Assembly (NCBI RefSeq): GCF_013407925.2
Contig: NZ_CP060201.1
Coordinates: forward strand, 2,108,001 to 2,172,000
Source: Pseudomonas protegens
GTDB taxonomy: Bacteria > Pseudomonadota > Gammaproteobacteria > Pseudomonadales > Pseudomonadaceae
Length of the DNA: 64,000 nt
Direction: 5' to 3'
Shown: piece after piece, positions 26,292-35,377 of the stretch
Layout: each line of letters begins with the position of its first letter
Position numbering within the stretch: the stretch's first letter is position 1
Program-made: the position numbers and the translations under genes
Notes under the pieces: generated by a model
Told to the model about the DNA's origin: nothing
Databases searched by the model: none
Seen by the model: the letters and a program-made list of their open reading frames with translations, nothing else

Positions 26292-26319
26292 CATGGCCTC
26301 AGTCGACACTGAGGCCATG
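26292..26319 (+). promoter_or_regulatory. perfect hairpin covering the start codon
   Basis: The arms CATGGCCTCAGT / ACTGAGGCCATG (12 bp, perfect) enclose the loop CGAC. The stem contains both candidate ATG codons of the glycosyltransferase. If transcribed it would hide the start codon; if DNA-acting it is an operator. Confidence 0.6.
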
Positions 26320-27576
26320 ACGACCGCTCTGCATATCACCCTCATCACGGAAACCTTCCCACCGGAAATCAATGGCGTGGCCAATACCCTTGGCCGCCTG
26401 TGCGATGGCCTGCGTGCTCGCGGGCATCAGGTGGAACTGGTGCGCCCGCGCCAGGGCTGCGATCAGAGTCGGCCCAGCGATGAAGCCCTGCTGCTGTGCC
26501 GCGGCTGGCCGCTGCCGGGTTATCCGGGGCTGCAATGGGGCCAGTCGTCGATGCACAAACTGCTGCGGCGCTGGAAACGCCAGCGCCCGGACGTGCTCTA
26601 CATCGCCACCGAAGGCCCCCTGGGGCTGTCTGCACTGCGGGCTGCCAAGCGCCTGGGGATCTCGGTGGTCAGCGGCTTCCATACCAACTTCCAGCAGTAT
26701 TCCAGCCAATACGGCCTGGGTTTACTGACCCGCCTGCTGACCCATTACCTGCGCTGGTTCCACAACCGTTCGAAGCTGACCCTGGTGCCCAGTGTCAGTC
26801 AGCGCCTGGAGCTGGAACGCCGCCACTTCGAACGTCTGGCCCTGCTGTCCCGAGGCGTCGACAGCCAGTTGTTCCATCCGGCCAAGCGCCTCAATGAGCT
26901 GCGCAGCGGTTGGGGCCTGGGCAACGATGATCTGGCGGTGATCCATGTCGGACGCCTGGCACCGGAGAAGAATCTGGGGCTGCTCAAGCGCTGCTTCGAA
27001 CGGCTCCAGGCCACTTATCCACAGCGTCGGATGAAGTTGATCGTGGTGGGTGACGGCCCACAACGCGCCGCCCTGGAAAAAAGCCTGCCCGAGGCCCTGT
27101 TCTGCGGCTGCCAACGCGGCGAGGCACTGGCGGCCCATTACGCCTCGGGGGATGTGTTCCTGTTTCCCAGCCTGACCGAAACCTTCGGCAATGTGGTGCT
27201 GGAAGCCCTGGCGTCAGGGTTGGCGGTGGTGGCTTACGATCAGGCCGCTGCAGCCCAGCATATCCGCCATGGCTACAACGGCGTGCTGGCCATGCCCGGG
27301 GATGAAGGCGCGTTCTGTGAGGCCGCCGGCTGGCTGCTGGAGGAGGCGGAAACCCTGCGCCGGGTGCGCCTCAACGCCCGGCAACACGCCAGCCGCCAAG
27401 GATGGCCCGCGGTGATCGAGCAGTTTGAAGATCAGTTGCGCAACGCCTGCCAGCCGGCTCCGGCCGGGGACTACGAGGCAATGATCGAAGCGGCGCTGCA
27501 AAAAACGCCAGGTACGGTCAAGACACTCCAGGCGGTGAGAGGGCTGCCCCCCTCACCGCCTGGAGCCGGACGTTAG
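26317..27576 (+). CDS. GT4-family glycosyltransferase
   Basis: A 419-residue GT-B glycosyltransferase. The N-terminal acceptor domain begins MTTALHITLITETFPPEING. The donor site is intact, with VIHVGRLAPEKNLGLLKRCF and the family E-x7-E block FLFPSLTETFGNVVLEALAS. It resembles MgtA/Agt-type enzymes that add sugars to lipids. In P. aeruginosa a similar gene lies near cysZ and trxB2 and is reported in phosphate-starvation sets, fitting the Pho-like box here; glycolipid synthesis under phosphate limitation is therefore an inference. The start is uncertain: an in-frame ATG at 26293 lies at the expected transcription start. Confidence 0.85.
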   Translation: MTTALHITLITETFPPEINGVANTLGRLCDGLRARGHQVELVRPRQGCDQSRPSDEALLLCRGWPLPGYPGLQWGQSSMHKLLRRWKRQRPDVLYIATEGPLGLSALRAAKRLGISVVSGFHTNFQQYSSQYGLGLLTRLLTHYLRWFHNRSKLTLVPSVSQRLELERRHFERLALLSRGVDSQLFHPAKRLNELRSGWGLGNDDLAVIHVGRLAPEKNLGLLKRCFERLQATYPQRRMKLIVVGDGPQRAALEKSLPEALFCGCQRGEALAAHYASGDVFLFPSLTETFGNVVLEALASGLAVVAYDQAAAAQHIRHGYNGVLAMPGDEGAFCEAAGWLLEEAETLRRVRLNARQHASRQGWPAVIEQFEDQLRNACQPAPAGDYEAMIEAALQKTPGTVKTLQAVRGLPPSPPGAGR

Positions 27577-28676
27577 ACCAGGGTCATCAGGGCTTCGCGG
27601 CTGAACGGCAGAATGTCCTGCTCACGACCTTCACGGACTTTCTGCGCCCAATCCGGATCCACCAGCAGGGCCCGGCCCACCGCCACCAGATCGAACTCGT
27701 CATTGTTCAGGCGCTGCAACAGGTTCTCCAGACTGGCCGGCTGCGCCACCTTGTCGGTGTTGACCATGAATTGCAGGAACTCGCCGTCCAGGCCGACGCT
27801 GCCCACGGTGATGGTCGGCTTGCCGGTGAGCTTGCGGGTCCAGCCCGCCAGGTTGAGGTCGGAACCTTCGAACTCCGGCTCCCAGAAGCGCCGGGTCGAG
27901 CAATGGAAGATATCCACACCGGCCTCCGCCAGCGGCTTGAGGAAGGCGCCCAGGGCTTGCGGGGTCTGCACCAGGCGAGCGCTGTAGTCCTGCTGCTTCC
28001 ATTGGGAGAAACGCAGGATGATCGGGAAATCCGGGCCAACGACGGCACGCACGGCCTGGATCAGCTCGATGGCGAAACGCGAACGCTGGGCCAGGTCGCC
28101 ACCGTATTCGTCGCTGCGCTGGTTGCTGCCTTCCCAGAAGAACTGGTCCACCAGGTAACCGTGGGCGCCGTGGATTTCCACGCCATCCATGCCGATGCTC
28201 TGGGCATCCTTGGCGGCCTGGGCGAAAGCGGCGATCACCTCCCGGATATCCTCGTGGGTCATGCCATGCACCACCACCTTGCCATCCTTGAGCTTCTCGC
28301 TGGGGCCGTAGCCGGGCACGCTGGCATCCGGCTCGGTGCCCAGGCGCCGCACATTGCCCACATGCCACAGCTGCGGGACGATCTTGCCGCCCTCGGCATG
28401 AACCGCGTCCACCACCTTCTTCCAGCCGGCCAGGGCCGCTTCGCCATAGAACTGCGGCACGTTGGGATAACCGTTGGCGGCCTTGTGTCCGACCGTGGTG
28501 CCTTCGGTGATGATCAGGCCCACGCCGGCGGCGGCGCGGCGCCGGTAATACTCGATGACCTTGGAGTTGGGCACCCCACCCGGGGAAAACGACCGGGTCA
28601 TGGGCGCCATCACCACGCGGGTCGGCAGCTCCAGCGCGCCGAGTTGGAAGGGTTTGAACAAGGCTTGAACAGGCAT
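27573..28676 (-). CDS. NADH:flavin oxidoreductase, Old Yellow Enzyme family
   Basis: A 367-residue FMN ene-reductase. The TIM-barrel start is LFKPFQLGALELPTRVVMAP, followed by the flavin/substrate residues in GVEIHGAHGYLVDQFFWEGS and RSDEYGGDLAQR. The family reduces activated C=C bonds (enones, nitro-compounds, N-ethylmaleimide). The start MPVQALFKPF is the family N-terminus; the open frame upstream contains no matching sequence. It ends 4 bases before the glycosyltransferase stop on the opposite strand (convergent overlap). Confidence 0.9.
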   Translation of the reverse strand: MPVQALFKPFQLGALELPTRVVMAPMTRSFSPGGVPNSKVIEYYRRRAAAGVGLIITEGTTVGHKAANGYPNVPQFYGEAALAGWKKVVDAVHAEGGKIVPQLWHVGNVRRLGTEPDASVPGYGPSEKLKDGKVVVHGMTHEDIREVIAAFAQAAKDAQSIGMDGVEIHGAHGYLVDQFFWEGSNQRSDEYGGDLAQRSRFAIELIQAVRAVVGPDFPIILRFSQWKQQDYSARLVQTPQALGAFLKPLAEAGVDIFHCSTRRFWEPEFEGSDLNLAGWTRKLTGKPTITVGSVGLDGEFLQFMVNTDKVAQPASLENLLQRLNNDEFDLVAVGRALLVDPDWAQKVREGREQDILPFSREALMTLV

Positions 28677-28817
28677 GCTGCACTCCGACAAAAAGGCTTG
28701 AGTCGATAGTCGACCCACAAGACTGCGCCGGTTACCCGCTCCAGCGCACTTATGATGGGGATAATATTCATCACCCCAAGCCCTGCACAGCATTATTGAT
28801 TTAAGTGATTTAGATGC

Positions 28818-28840
28818 AAAAACGCCGCATGAGAGCGGCG
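28818..28840 (-). terminator. intrinsic terminator after the glutathione peroxidase gene
   Basis: Stem CGCCGC / GCGGCG, loop ATGAGA, followed on the minus strand by five Ts. Confidence 0.7.
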
Positions 28841-28889
28841 CGGGGCAGGCAGGAACAATGGGCCGGGCGGATGGACCCGGCTGGCCGCG

Positions 28890-29372
28890 TCAGCTCAAGG
28901 CCTTCTCGATAGCCTGGACCACGGTGGGATCATCCGGCGCGGTGCGCGGCGAAAAACGCGCCAGCACCCGACCGTCCTTGCCGAGGAGGAATTTCTCGAA
29001 ATTCCAAGTGATATCCCCGGGAAACTCGGCGCCCTCGCCCGCCAGCAGGCGGTACAGCTGATGACGCTCGGGACCGTTGACCTCGAGCTTGCTGCTCAGG
29101 GGAAAGGTCACCCCGTAGTTGAGGCTGCAAAACTCCTGGATCTGCTGCTCGGTGCCCGGCTCCTGCCCGGCGAACTGATTGCAGGGCAGGCCCAGTACGC
29201 TGAACCCTTGGCCCTTGTATTGCTGGTAGAGATTTTCCAACGCCGCATATTGTGGTGTCAGACCACATTTGGAGGCGACGTTGACCACCAGCACGACTTG
29301 CCCCTTGAAGGGCGCGAGCGGTAGCTCCTGACCATCCAGGGCTTTCAATTTAAGGTCGTGAAAAGCACTCAT
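28890..29372 (-). CDS. glutathione peroxidase (thiol type)
   Basis: A 160-residue thiol peroxidase of the GPx/BtuE family that reduces hydroperoxides with thioredoxin or glutathione. The peroxidatic Cys is in NVASKCGLTPQY, the Gln in PCNQFAGQEPG and the Trp in ITWNFEKFLL. It is a Cys, not selenocysteine, enzyme. The start MSAFHDLKLK has GGAG 7 bases upstream; an earlier in-frame Met was rejected for that reason. Confidence 0.92.
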   Translation of the reverse strand: MSAFHDLKLKALDGQELPLAPFKGQVVLVVNVASKCGLTPQYAALENLYQQYKGQGFSVLGLPCNQFAGQEPGTEQQIQEFCSLNYGVTFPLSSKLEVNGPERHQLYRLLAGEGAEFPGDITWNFEKFLLGKDGRVLARFSPRTAPDDPTVVQAIEKALS

Positions 29373-29441
29373 GACGAACTCCAAATTCCTGTGTTCTTAC
29401 AGAAAACAGCCTCTCGACAGTACAGCCAAAAGCCGCGGACT

Positions 29442-29463
29442 AAAAAGGCGCCCTCGGGCGCCT
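29442..29463 (-). terminator. intrinsic terminator after slyD
   Basis: Stem GGCGCCC / GGGCGCC with loop TC and a five-T run on the minus strand. Confidence 0.8.
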
Positions 29464-29493
29464 CTCCAGCAAACTTGAGCTTAGCGCAGAAAA

Positions 29494-29979
29494 TCAGTGG
29501 TGATGACCACCTTCGCCATGGACGTGGCCATGGGCGATTTCTTCCTGGCTGGCGTCACGGATGGCCACGATCTTGACCTGGAAGTTCAGGCGCTGGCCGG
29601 CCAGCGGGTGGTTGCCGTCGACGGTGACGTCGTCGCCGTCCAGGTCACGGATGGTCACGATCTGCATCTGGCCGTCCGGAGCGGAAGCGTGGAACTGCAT
29701 GCCCACTTCCAGCTCGTCGACGCCTTCGAACATGCTGCGGCTCAGGGTGCTGACCAGTTCGGCAGCGTATTCGCCGTAGGCATCTTCAGGTTCTACGGAC
29801 ACGTTCAGCTCGTCACCGACTTGCTTGCCTTCCAGAGCCTTTTCCAGACCAGGAATGATGTTACCTGCGCCTTGCAGGTAAACCAGCGGGGCGCCGCCGG
29901 CAGAGCTGTCGATGACCTCACCAGCGTCATTGGTGAGGGTATAGTCGATGGAGACAGCCTTATTGGCGGCGATCAGCAT
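29494..29979 (-). CDS. slyD: FKBP-type peptidyl-prolyl isomerase SlyD
   Basis: A 161-residue SlyD: an FKBP prolyl isomerase with an inserted chaperone flap (about residues 70-125) and a metal-binding tail. The FKBP core reads SIDYTLTNDAGEVIDSSAGG and GLEKALEGKQVGDELNV. The C-terminus HGHVHGEGGHHH binds nickel and assists metalloenzyme maturation in E. coli. Divergent from the DUF3565 gene. Confidence 0.94.
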   Translation of the reverse strand: MLIAANKAVSIDYTLTNDAGEVIDSSAGGAPLVYLQGAGNIIPGLEKALEGKQVGDELNVSVEPEDAYGEYAAELVSTLSRSMFEGVDELEVGMQFHASAPDGQMQIVTIRDLDGDDVTVDGNHPLAGQRLNFQVKIVAIRDASQEEIAHGHVHGEGGHHH

Positions 29980-30286
29980 GGGGTGGGACCTTTTGCATAA
30001 GAATGAAGAGGGTCGAAGTTTAGCGAAGCAATCGCTCGAAAGCGAACGGAACCCGGACCAACGGAACGGGAAAACCCCGTCGACAATTCGTGGATTTCAT
30101 CAGGATGAAGACGGCCATTGGGTGGCGCAGCTGTCCTGCGGCCATACCCAGCACCTGCGCCACCAGCCGCCCTGGCAATCCCGGGCCTGGGTCCTCGACC
30201 CACAGCAGCGGGCAGAAAAAATAGGCCAGCCCTTTGCCTGCGGCTGGTGTGCTCAAGCCCCGGGAAGCGATAACCTTAGCGCCTGA
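29978..30286 (+). CDS. DUF3565 family protein
   Basis: A small protein whose C-terminal 68 residues match DUF3565 (GFHQDEDGHWVAQLSCGHTQ, then HLRHQPPWQSR), with a possible metal site from the Cys-Gly-His and Cys-Gly-Trp-Cys residues. The roughly 34-residue N-terminal extension is atypical, and the ATG at 29978 overlaps the divergent slyD start. A TTG at 29993 or a nonstandard start nearer the domain is possible. Function unknown. Confidence 0.6.
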   Translation: MGWDLLHKNEEGRSLAKQSLESERNPDQRNGKTPSTIRGFHQDEDGHWVAQLSCGHTQHLRHQPPWQSRAWVLDPQQRAEKIGQPFACGWCAQAPGSDNLSA

Positions 30287-30343
30287 CGATTCGGCAGACG
30301 GCCTTAGACCGTCGCCCTTGCCATGCACCTTCCGAGAATTCGC

Positions 30344-32443
30344 ATGCAAACTTTTTTTATCGCGCCCACCGATTTTGGTGTGGGTCTGACCTCCATCAGC
30401 CTCGGGCTGGTGCGTACCCTGGAACGGGCCGGCCTCAAGGTCGGCTTTTTCAAGCCCATTGCCCAGCCGCACCCCGGTGATACCGGGCCCGAGCGTTCCA
30501 CCGAGCTGGTAGCCCGCACCCACGGCCTGAAACCGCCGCAACCCCTGGGCCTGGCCCATGTCGAGCGGATGCTCGGCGACGGCCAGCTCGATGAACTGCT
30601 GGAAGAAATCATCACCCTCTACCAGCAGGCCGCCATCGGCAAGGACGTGCTGATCGTCGAAGGCATGGTGCCGACCCGCAGCGCCAGCTACGCCGCCCGG
30701 GTCAACCTGCACCTGGCCAAAAGCCTGGATGCCGAGGTGATCCTGGTGTCCGCCCCGGAAAACGAAGTGCTCACCGAGCTGTCCGGCCGGGTCGAACTGC
30801 AGGCCCAGCTGTTCGGCGGCCCACGGGACCCGAAAGTGCTGGGGGTGATCCTCAACAAGGTGCGCACCGATGAAAGCATGGAGGCCTTCTCCGCGCGCTT
30901 GAAGGAGCATTCGCCGTTGCTGCGCAGCGGCGACTTCCGTCTGCTGGGCTGCATTCCCTTCCAGCCGGAACTCAACGCCCCACGCACCCGCGACGTGGCG
31001 GAGCTGATGGGCGCCCAGGTGCTCAATGCCGGCGACTACGAAAGCCGGCGCATGACCAAGATCATCATTTGCGCCCGCACCATGCGCAACACCGTGGAGC
31101 TGCTCAAGCCCGGCGTGCTGGTGGTGACGCCAGGGGACCGCGACGACATCATCCTCGCCGTGAGCCTGGCGGCGATCAACGGCGTGCCCCTGGCCGGCCT
31201 GCTGCTGACCAGCGACACCCTGCCCGACCCGCGGATCATGGAGCTGTGCCGTGGCGCCCTGAATGCCGGCCTGCCGGTGCTGTCGGTCAGCACCGGGTCC
31301 TACGACACCGCCAACCAGCTCAATGGCCTGAACAAGGAAATCCCCATCGATGACCGCGAGCGCGCGGAGATCATCACCGATTTCGTCGCCAGCCACCTGG
31401 ACGCCAACTGGCTGCACCAGCGCTGCGGCACCCCGCGGGAAATGCGCCTGTCGCCGGCGGTATTCCGCTACCAGTTGATCCAGCGCGCGCAGCAGGCCAA
31501 CAAGCGCATCGTCCTGCCCGAAGGCAGCGAGCCGCTGACCGTACAGGCCGCCGCCATCTGTCAGGCTCGCGGCATTGCCCGCTGCGTGCTGCTGGCCAAG
31601 CCGGAGGAAGTGCATGCGGTGGCCCGGGCCCAGGGCATCGAGCTGCCCGAAGGCCTGGAGATTCTCGACCCGGACCTGATTCGCCAGCGCTACGTGGAGC
31701 CCATGGTGGCCCTGCGCAAGAGCAAGAGCCTGAATGCGCCCATGGCCGAGCAGCAACTGGAAGACCCGGTGGTGATCGGCACCGTGATGCTGGCCCTGGA
31801 TGAAGTGGACGGCCTGGTGTCCGGAGTCATCCACTCCACCGCCAACACCATCCGTCCGGCCCTGCAACTGATCAAGACCGCCCCGGGCTGCACCCTGGTG
31901 TCTTCGGTGTTCTTCATGCTGTTCCCCGAGCAGGTGCTGGTCTACGGCGACTGCGTGATGAACCCGCACCCCAGCGCCAGCGAGCTGGCGGAAATCGCCT
32001 TGCAGAGCGCTGACTCGGCGGCGGCCTTCGGCATCACCCCGCGGGTGGCCATGATCAGCTACTCCAGCGGCGATTCGGCCAGTGGCGAAGAAGTGGAGAA
32101 AGTCCGCGAGGCGACCCTGCTGGCCCACGAAGCCCAGCGTTCGCTGCTGATCGACGGCCCGCTGCAATACGACGCCGCGGCCAACGAAAACGTCGCCCGG
32201 CAGCTGGCCCCCAACAGCCAGGTGGCGGGCAAGGCCACGGTGTTCGTGTTCCCCGACCTGAACACCGGCAACACCACCCACAAGGCCGTGCAGCGCAGCG
32301 CCGATTGCGTGAGCCTGGGCCCAATGCTGCAAGGCCTGCGCAAACCCGTGAACGACCTGCCTCGGGGCGCCCAGGTGGACGACATCGTCTACACCATCGC
32401 CCTGACCGCGATTCAAGCCGCCAACCGACCCATGGATGTCTAA
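30344..32443 (+). CDS. pta: phosphate acetyltransferase (long form)
   Basis: A 699-residue class II Pta interconverting acetyl-CoA and acetyl phosphate. The N-terminal P-loop-like domain starts MQTFFIAPTDFGVGLTSISL; a DRTGG domain (about residues 215-330) follows; the C-terminal catalytic domain begins near FRYQLIQRAQQANKRIVLPE and contains SGEEVEKVREATLLAHEAQ. Full length. Acetate kinase, its usual partner and its neighbour in P. aeruginosa, is not adjacent. The stop abuts the ATG of the acyltransferase gene with no gap. Confidence 0.95.
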   Translation: MQTFFIAPTDFGVGLTSISLGLVRTLERAGLKVGFFKPIAQPHPGDTGPERSTELVARTHGLKPPQPLGLAHVERMLGDGQLDELLEEIITLYQQAAIGKDVLIVEGMVPTRSASYAARVNLHLAKSLDAEVILVSAPENEVLTELSGRVELQAQLFGGPRDPKVLGVILNKVRTDESMEAFSARLKEHSPLLRSGDFRLLGCIPFQPELNAPRTRDVAELMGAQVLNAGDYESRRMTKIIICARTMRNTVELLKPGVLVVTPGDRDDIILAVSLAAINGVPLAGLLLTSDTLPDPRIMELCRGALNAGLPVLSVSTGSYDTANQLNGLNKEIPIDDRERAEIITDFVASHLDANWLHQRCGTPREMRLSPAVFRYQLIQRAQQANKRIVLPEGSEPLTVQAAAICQARGIARCVLLAKPEEVHAVARAQGIELPEGLEILDPDLIRQRYVEPMVALRKSKSLNAPMAEQQLEDPVVIGTVMLALDEVDGLVSGVIHSTANTIRPALQLIKTAPGCTLVSSVFFMLFPEQVLVYGDCVMNPHPSASELAEIALQSADSAAAFGITPRVAMISYSSGDSASGEEVEKVREATLLAHEAQRSLLIDGPLQYDAAANENVARQLAPNSQVAGKATVFVFPDLNTGNTTHKAVQRSADCVSLGPMLQGLRKPVNDLPRGAQVDDIVYTIALTAIQAANRPMDV

Positions 32444-33349
32444 ATGCTGGAATTTCTACCTGCCGCCGTGCGCGGGATCATCGCCTCGATCCTGCTGGCG
32501 CTGAACACTATCCTGCTGTGCTCGTTCCTGTTCTGCGTGGCGATCTGCAAGGCCCTGCCCTTCGCCCTCACCCAGCGCTTGACTCACTGGCTGATGAACC
32601 ACACCCACGAAGCCTGGATCAGCAACAACAAGGCCTGGATGCAGCTGGTGTGCCGCACCCGCTGGCACGTGCAGGACCTTCAAGGCCTGGATTATCAGCA
32701 CTCCTACCTGGTCACCAGCAACCACCAGAGCTGGGTCGACATCATGGTCCTGCAGTACGTGTTCAACCGGCGCATCCGGCCGCTGAAGTTCTTCCTCAAG
32801 CAGGAACTGATCTGGGTGCCGGTGATTGGCCTGGCCTGGTGGGCACTGGGCTTTCCGTTCATGAAGCGCTACTCCAAGGCCTACCTGGAAAAGCACCCGG
32901 AGAAGAAAGGCAAGGACCTGGAAACCACGCGCAAGACCTGTGCGAAGTTTCGCAACAACCCGGTGGGCATCTTCAACTTCGTCGAAGGCACGCGCTTTAC
33001 CGAAGCCAAGCACTCCCAGCAGCAATCGCCGTTCCGCTACCTGCTCAAGCCCAAGGCCGGTGGTATCGCCTTTGTCCTGGACGCCATGGGCGAGCAACTG
33101 CAATCGATCATCGATGTGACGCTGCACTACCCCGCTGGCCGGCCCGGTTTCTGGGACCTGTTGTGCGGCAGGGTCAAGGATGTGGTGGTGCGCTTTGAAG
33201 AGGTACGGATTCCGCCGCAGTTCATTGGCAAGAACTATGAACAGGACACGGCCTATCGCCAGGAATTCCAGGGCTGGATCAACCAGCAGTGGCTGGCCAA
33301 GGATGCGCTGCTGGAAGTGCTGCATCGAGAGTATCCGGCAAAACCCTGA
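32444..33349 (+). CDS. membrane acyltransferase, YihG/PlsC family
   Basis: A 301-residue lysophosphatidic-acid-type acyltransferase. An N-terminal membrane helix (about residues 8-33) is followed by acyltransferase motif I, SNHQSWVDIMVL, and the block NFVEGTRFTEAK. The length and sequence resemble E. coli YihG, a minor LPA acyltransferase. Its start abuts the pta stop (TAA-ATG), so it is co-translated with pta. Confidence 0.88.
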   Translation: MLEFLPAAVRGIIASILLALNTILLCSFLFCVAICKALPFALTQRLTHWLMNHTHEAWISNNKAWMQLVCRTRWHVQDLQGLDYQHSYLVTSNHQSWVDIMVLQYVFNRRIRPLKFFLKQELIWVPVIGLAWWALGFPFMKRYSKAYLEKHPEKKGKDLETTRKTCAKFRNNPVGIFNFVEGTRFTEAKHSQQQSPFRYLLKPKAGGIAFVLDAMGEQLQSIIDVTLHYPAGRPGFWDLLCGRVKDVVVRFEEVRIPPQFIGKNYEQDTAYRQEFQGWINQQWLAKDALLEVLHREYPAKP

Positions 33350-33381
33350 GGGCCTCTTCGCTGGCAAGCCAGCTCCTACGG
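33350..33381. repeat. REP-type unit
   Basis: A single REP half (TTCGCTGGCAAGCCAGCTCC) directly after the acyltransferase stop. Confidence 0.65.
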
Positions 33382-33422
33382 AGCTGTACCGTCCTGGCCG
33401 GGGAAGGCTAATTCAAGCGCAC

Positions 33423-33461
33423 AAAAAAGCCCGCAGCCGATCACTCGACTGCGGGCTTTTT
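33423..33461. terminator. bidirectional intrinsic terminator
   Basis: AAAAAAGCCCGCAG and CTGCGGGCTTTTT form an 8-bp GC stem with A/T runs on both sides, between the convergent acyltransferase gene and cysNC. Confidence 0.9.
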
Positions 33462-33469
33462 CTTACGGC

Positions 33470-35368
33470 TTAGATCGCGCCGTGTTTACGCAACAGATCC
33501 AGCACCTGCTTGACGCCTTCTTCCACCGACAGCGCCTGGGTGTCGATCACCAGATCGGCATTCAGCGGTACGTCATAGGGGAAGGATTCGCCCGGGATGT
33601 TGTCCCCGCCAGCCGCGTACAGGCCTTGCGGATCGCGCTCGGCGCACACCGCAGGCGATGCCTGGACGTAGACCGTCAGCAGACGATCCCTGCCGATCAG
33701 GTCCTTGGCCTGCTCGCGCCCTTCGGCACTTGGCGCCACGAACGCGGCCAGGGTCAGCAGGCCGGCTTCGTTGAACTGACGGGCCACGTGAGCCGCACGA
33801 CGCCAGTTCTCGGTACGTCCGGCACGATCCTGTGGCAGGCCCTTGTTCAGGTCATGACGCAGGTTCTGGCCATCGAGCACATACACCGCACGCCCCATGT
33901 CGAACAGCTTGCGCTCCACGGCGTAGGCCAGGGTGCTCTTGCCCGCGCCCGACAGGCCGCTGAACAGCACGGTGGCCGGTTGCTGGCCGAAGCGCTGGGC
34001 ACGCTCTTCGGTGGCGACATGGGCCAGCTTGCCATGGTGGGTGGCGCTGCCATGGGCCACCGGCTGGGCGATGATCATGCCGGCGCCGACGGTGCCGTTG
34101 GTCAAGCGGTCGATGACGATGAAAGCCCCGGTGGTGCGGTTGCTTTCATAGCCATCCAGGGCAATCGGCGCGTCGAGGCTGATCTTGACCTTGCCGATCT
34201 CGTTCAGTTGCAGCGCGCTGGCCGCGCCCTCTTCCAGGGTGTTCACATCGACCTTGTGGATGATGCTGGCAATCGAGCCCGGCACGTAGCTGGTAGCCCG
34301 CTTGATGTCGTATTTCTTGCCCGGCAGCATCGGCTCTTCGGCCATCCACACCAGCATGGCTTCGAAGCTGTCGGTGACCGGCGGCACGTTGTCGGCATGC
34401 ACCAGCAGGTCGCCACGGGAGATGTCGATCTCGTCTTCCATGGTCAGGGTTACGGCCTGGCCTGGACCGGCCTGCTCCAGCTCGCCCTCGAAGGTGACGA
34501 TGGACTTGACCCGGCTGCTCTTGCCCGACGGCAGCACCACGACTTCGTCACCCTTGTGCACGATGCCGCTGGCCAGGGTGCCGGCAAAACCACGGAAGTT
34601 CAGGTTCGGACGGTTGACGTACTGCACCGGGAAACGCAGATCGGTGAAGTTGCGGTCACCGGCCACTTCCACGGTTTCGAGGATCTCCATCAGCGACTGC
34701 CCGGTGTACCAGGGCGAACGCTCGCTCTTGTTCACCACGTTGTCGCCCTTGAGCGCCGACATCGGCACGAAGTGCAGGCTGGTGGGCTGCAGCTTCAGGC
34801 CCTGGGCGAACTTCAGGTAGTCGGCCTTGATCGACTCGAACACGCCTTCATCGAAGCCCTTGAGGTCCATCTTGTTGATGGCCACGACGATGTGCTTGAT
34901 GCCCAGCAGCGAGGCGATGAAGCTGTGGCGACGGGTCTGGGTCTGCACGCCGTAGCGGGCGTCCACCAGGATGATCGCCAGGTCACAGGTGGACGCACCG
35001 GTGGCCATGTTGCGGGTGTACTGCTCATGACCGGGGGTGTCGGCGATGATGAACTTGCGCTTGGCGGTGGAGAAATAGCGATAGGCGACATCGATGGTGA
35101 TGCCCTGCTCGCGCTCGGCCTGCAGACCGTCCACCAGCAACGCCAGGTCGATATCGTCACCGGTGGTGCCGACCTTCTTCGAATCCCGGGTGATGGCTTC
35201 CAGATGGTCTTCGTAGATCATCTTCGAGTCGTGCAGCAGGCGCCCGATCAGGGTGCTCTTGCCGTCATCGACGTTGCCGCAGGTGAGAAAGCGCAGCAGC
35301 TCTTTGCGTTCGTGCTGGCCCAGGTAAGCGAGGATGTCCTCGCTGATCAAATCAGATTGATGCGACAT
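33470..35368 (-). CDS. cysNC: bifunctional sulfate adenylyltransferase large subunit / APS kinase
   Basis: A 632-residue fusion. Residues 1-440 are the CysN GTPase that drives sulfate activation ([17 protein letters not shown]3 in [11 protein letters not shown]4 NKMD). Residues 455-632 are the CysC APS kinase ([28 protein letters not shown]). It makes APS and then PAPS for sulfate assimilation. It follows cysD by 9 bases in the same operon. CysN-CysC fusion is usual in pseudomonads. Confidence 0.96.
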   Translation of the reverse strand: MSHQSDLISEDILAYLGQHERKELLRFLTCGNVDDGKSTLIGRLLHDSKMIYEDHLEAITRDSKKVGTTGDDIDLALLVDGLQAEREQGITIDVAYRYFSTAKRKFIIADTPGHEQYTRNMATGASTCDLAIILVDARYGVQTQTRRHSFIASLLGIKHIVVAINKMDLKGFDEGVFESIKADYLKFAQGLKLQPTSLHFVPMSALKGDNVVNKSERSPWYTGQSLMEILETVEVAGDRNFTDLRFPVQYVNRPNLNFRGFAGTLASGIVHKGDEVVVLPSGKSSRVKSIVTFEGELEQAGPGQAVTLTMEDEIDISRGDLLVHADNVPPVTDSFEAMLVWMAEEPMLPGKKYDIKRATSYVPGSIASIIHKVDVNTLEEGAASALQLNEIGKVKISLDAPIALDGYESNRTTGAFIVIDRLTNGTVGAGMIIAQPVAHGSATHHGKLAHVATEERAQRFGQQPATVLFSGLSGAGKSTLAYAVERKLFDMGRAVYVLDGQNLRHDLNKGLPQDRAGRTENWRRAAHVARQFNEAGLLTLAAFVAPSAEGREQAKDLIGRDRLLTVYVQASPAVCAERDPQGLYAAGGDNIPGESFPYDVPLNADLVIDTQALSVEEGVKQVLDLLRKHGAI

Positions 35369-35377
35369 GACAGCCCC

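Noticed and set aside
30020..32416. A 798-codon minus-strand open frame across pta
   Set aside because: Antisense shadow of pta, without recognisable motifs.
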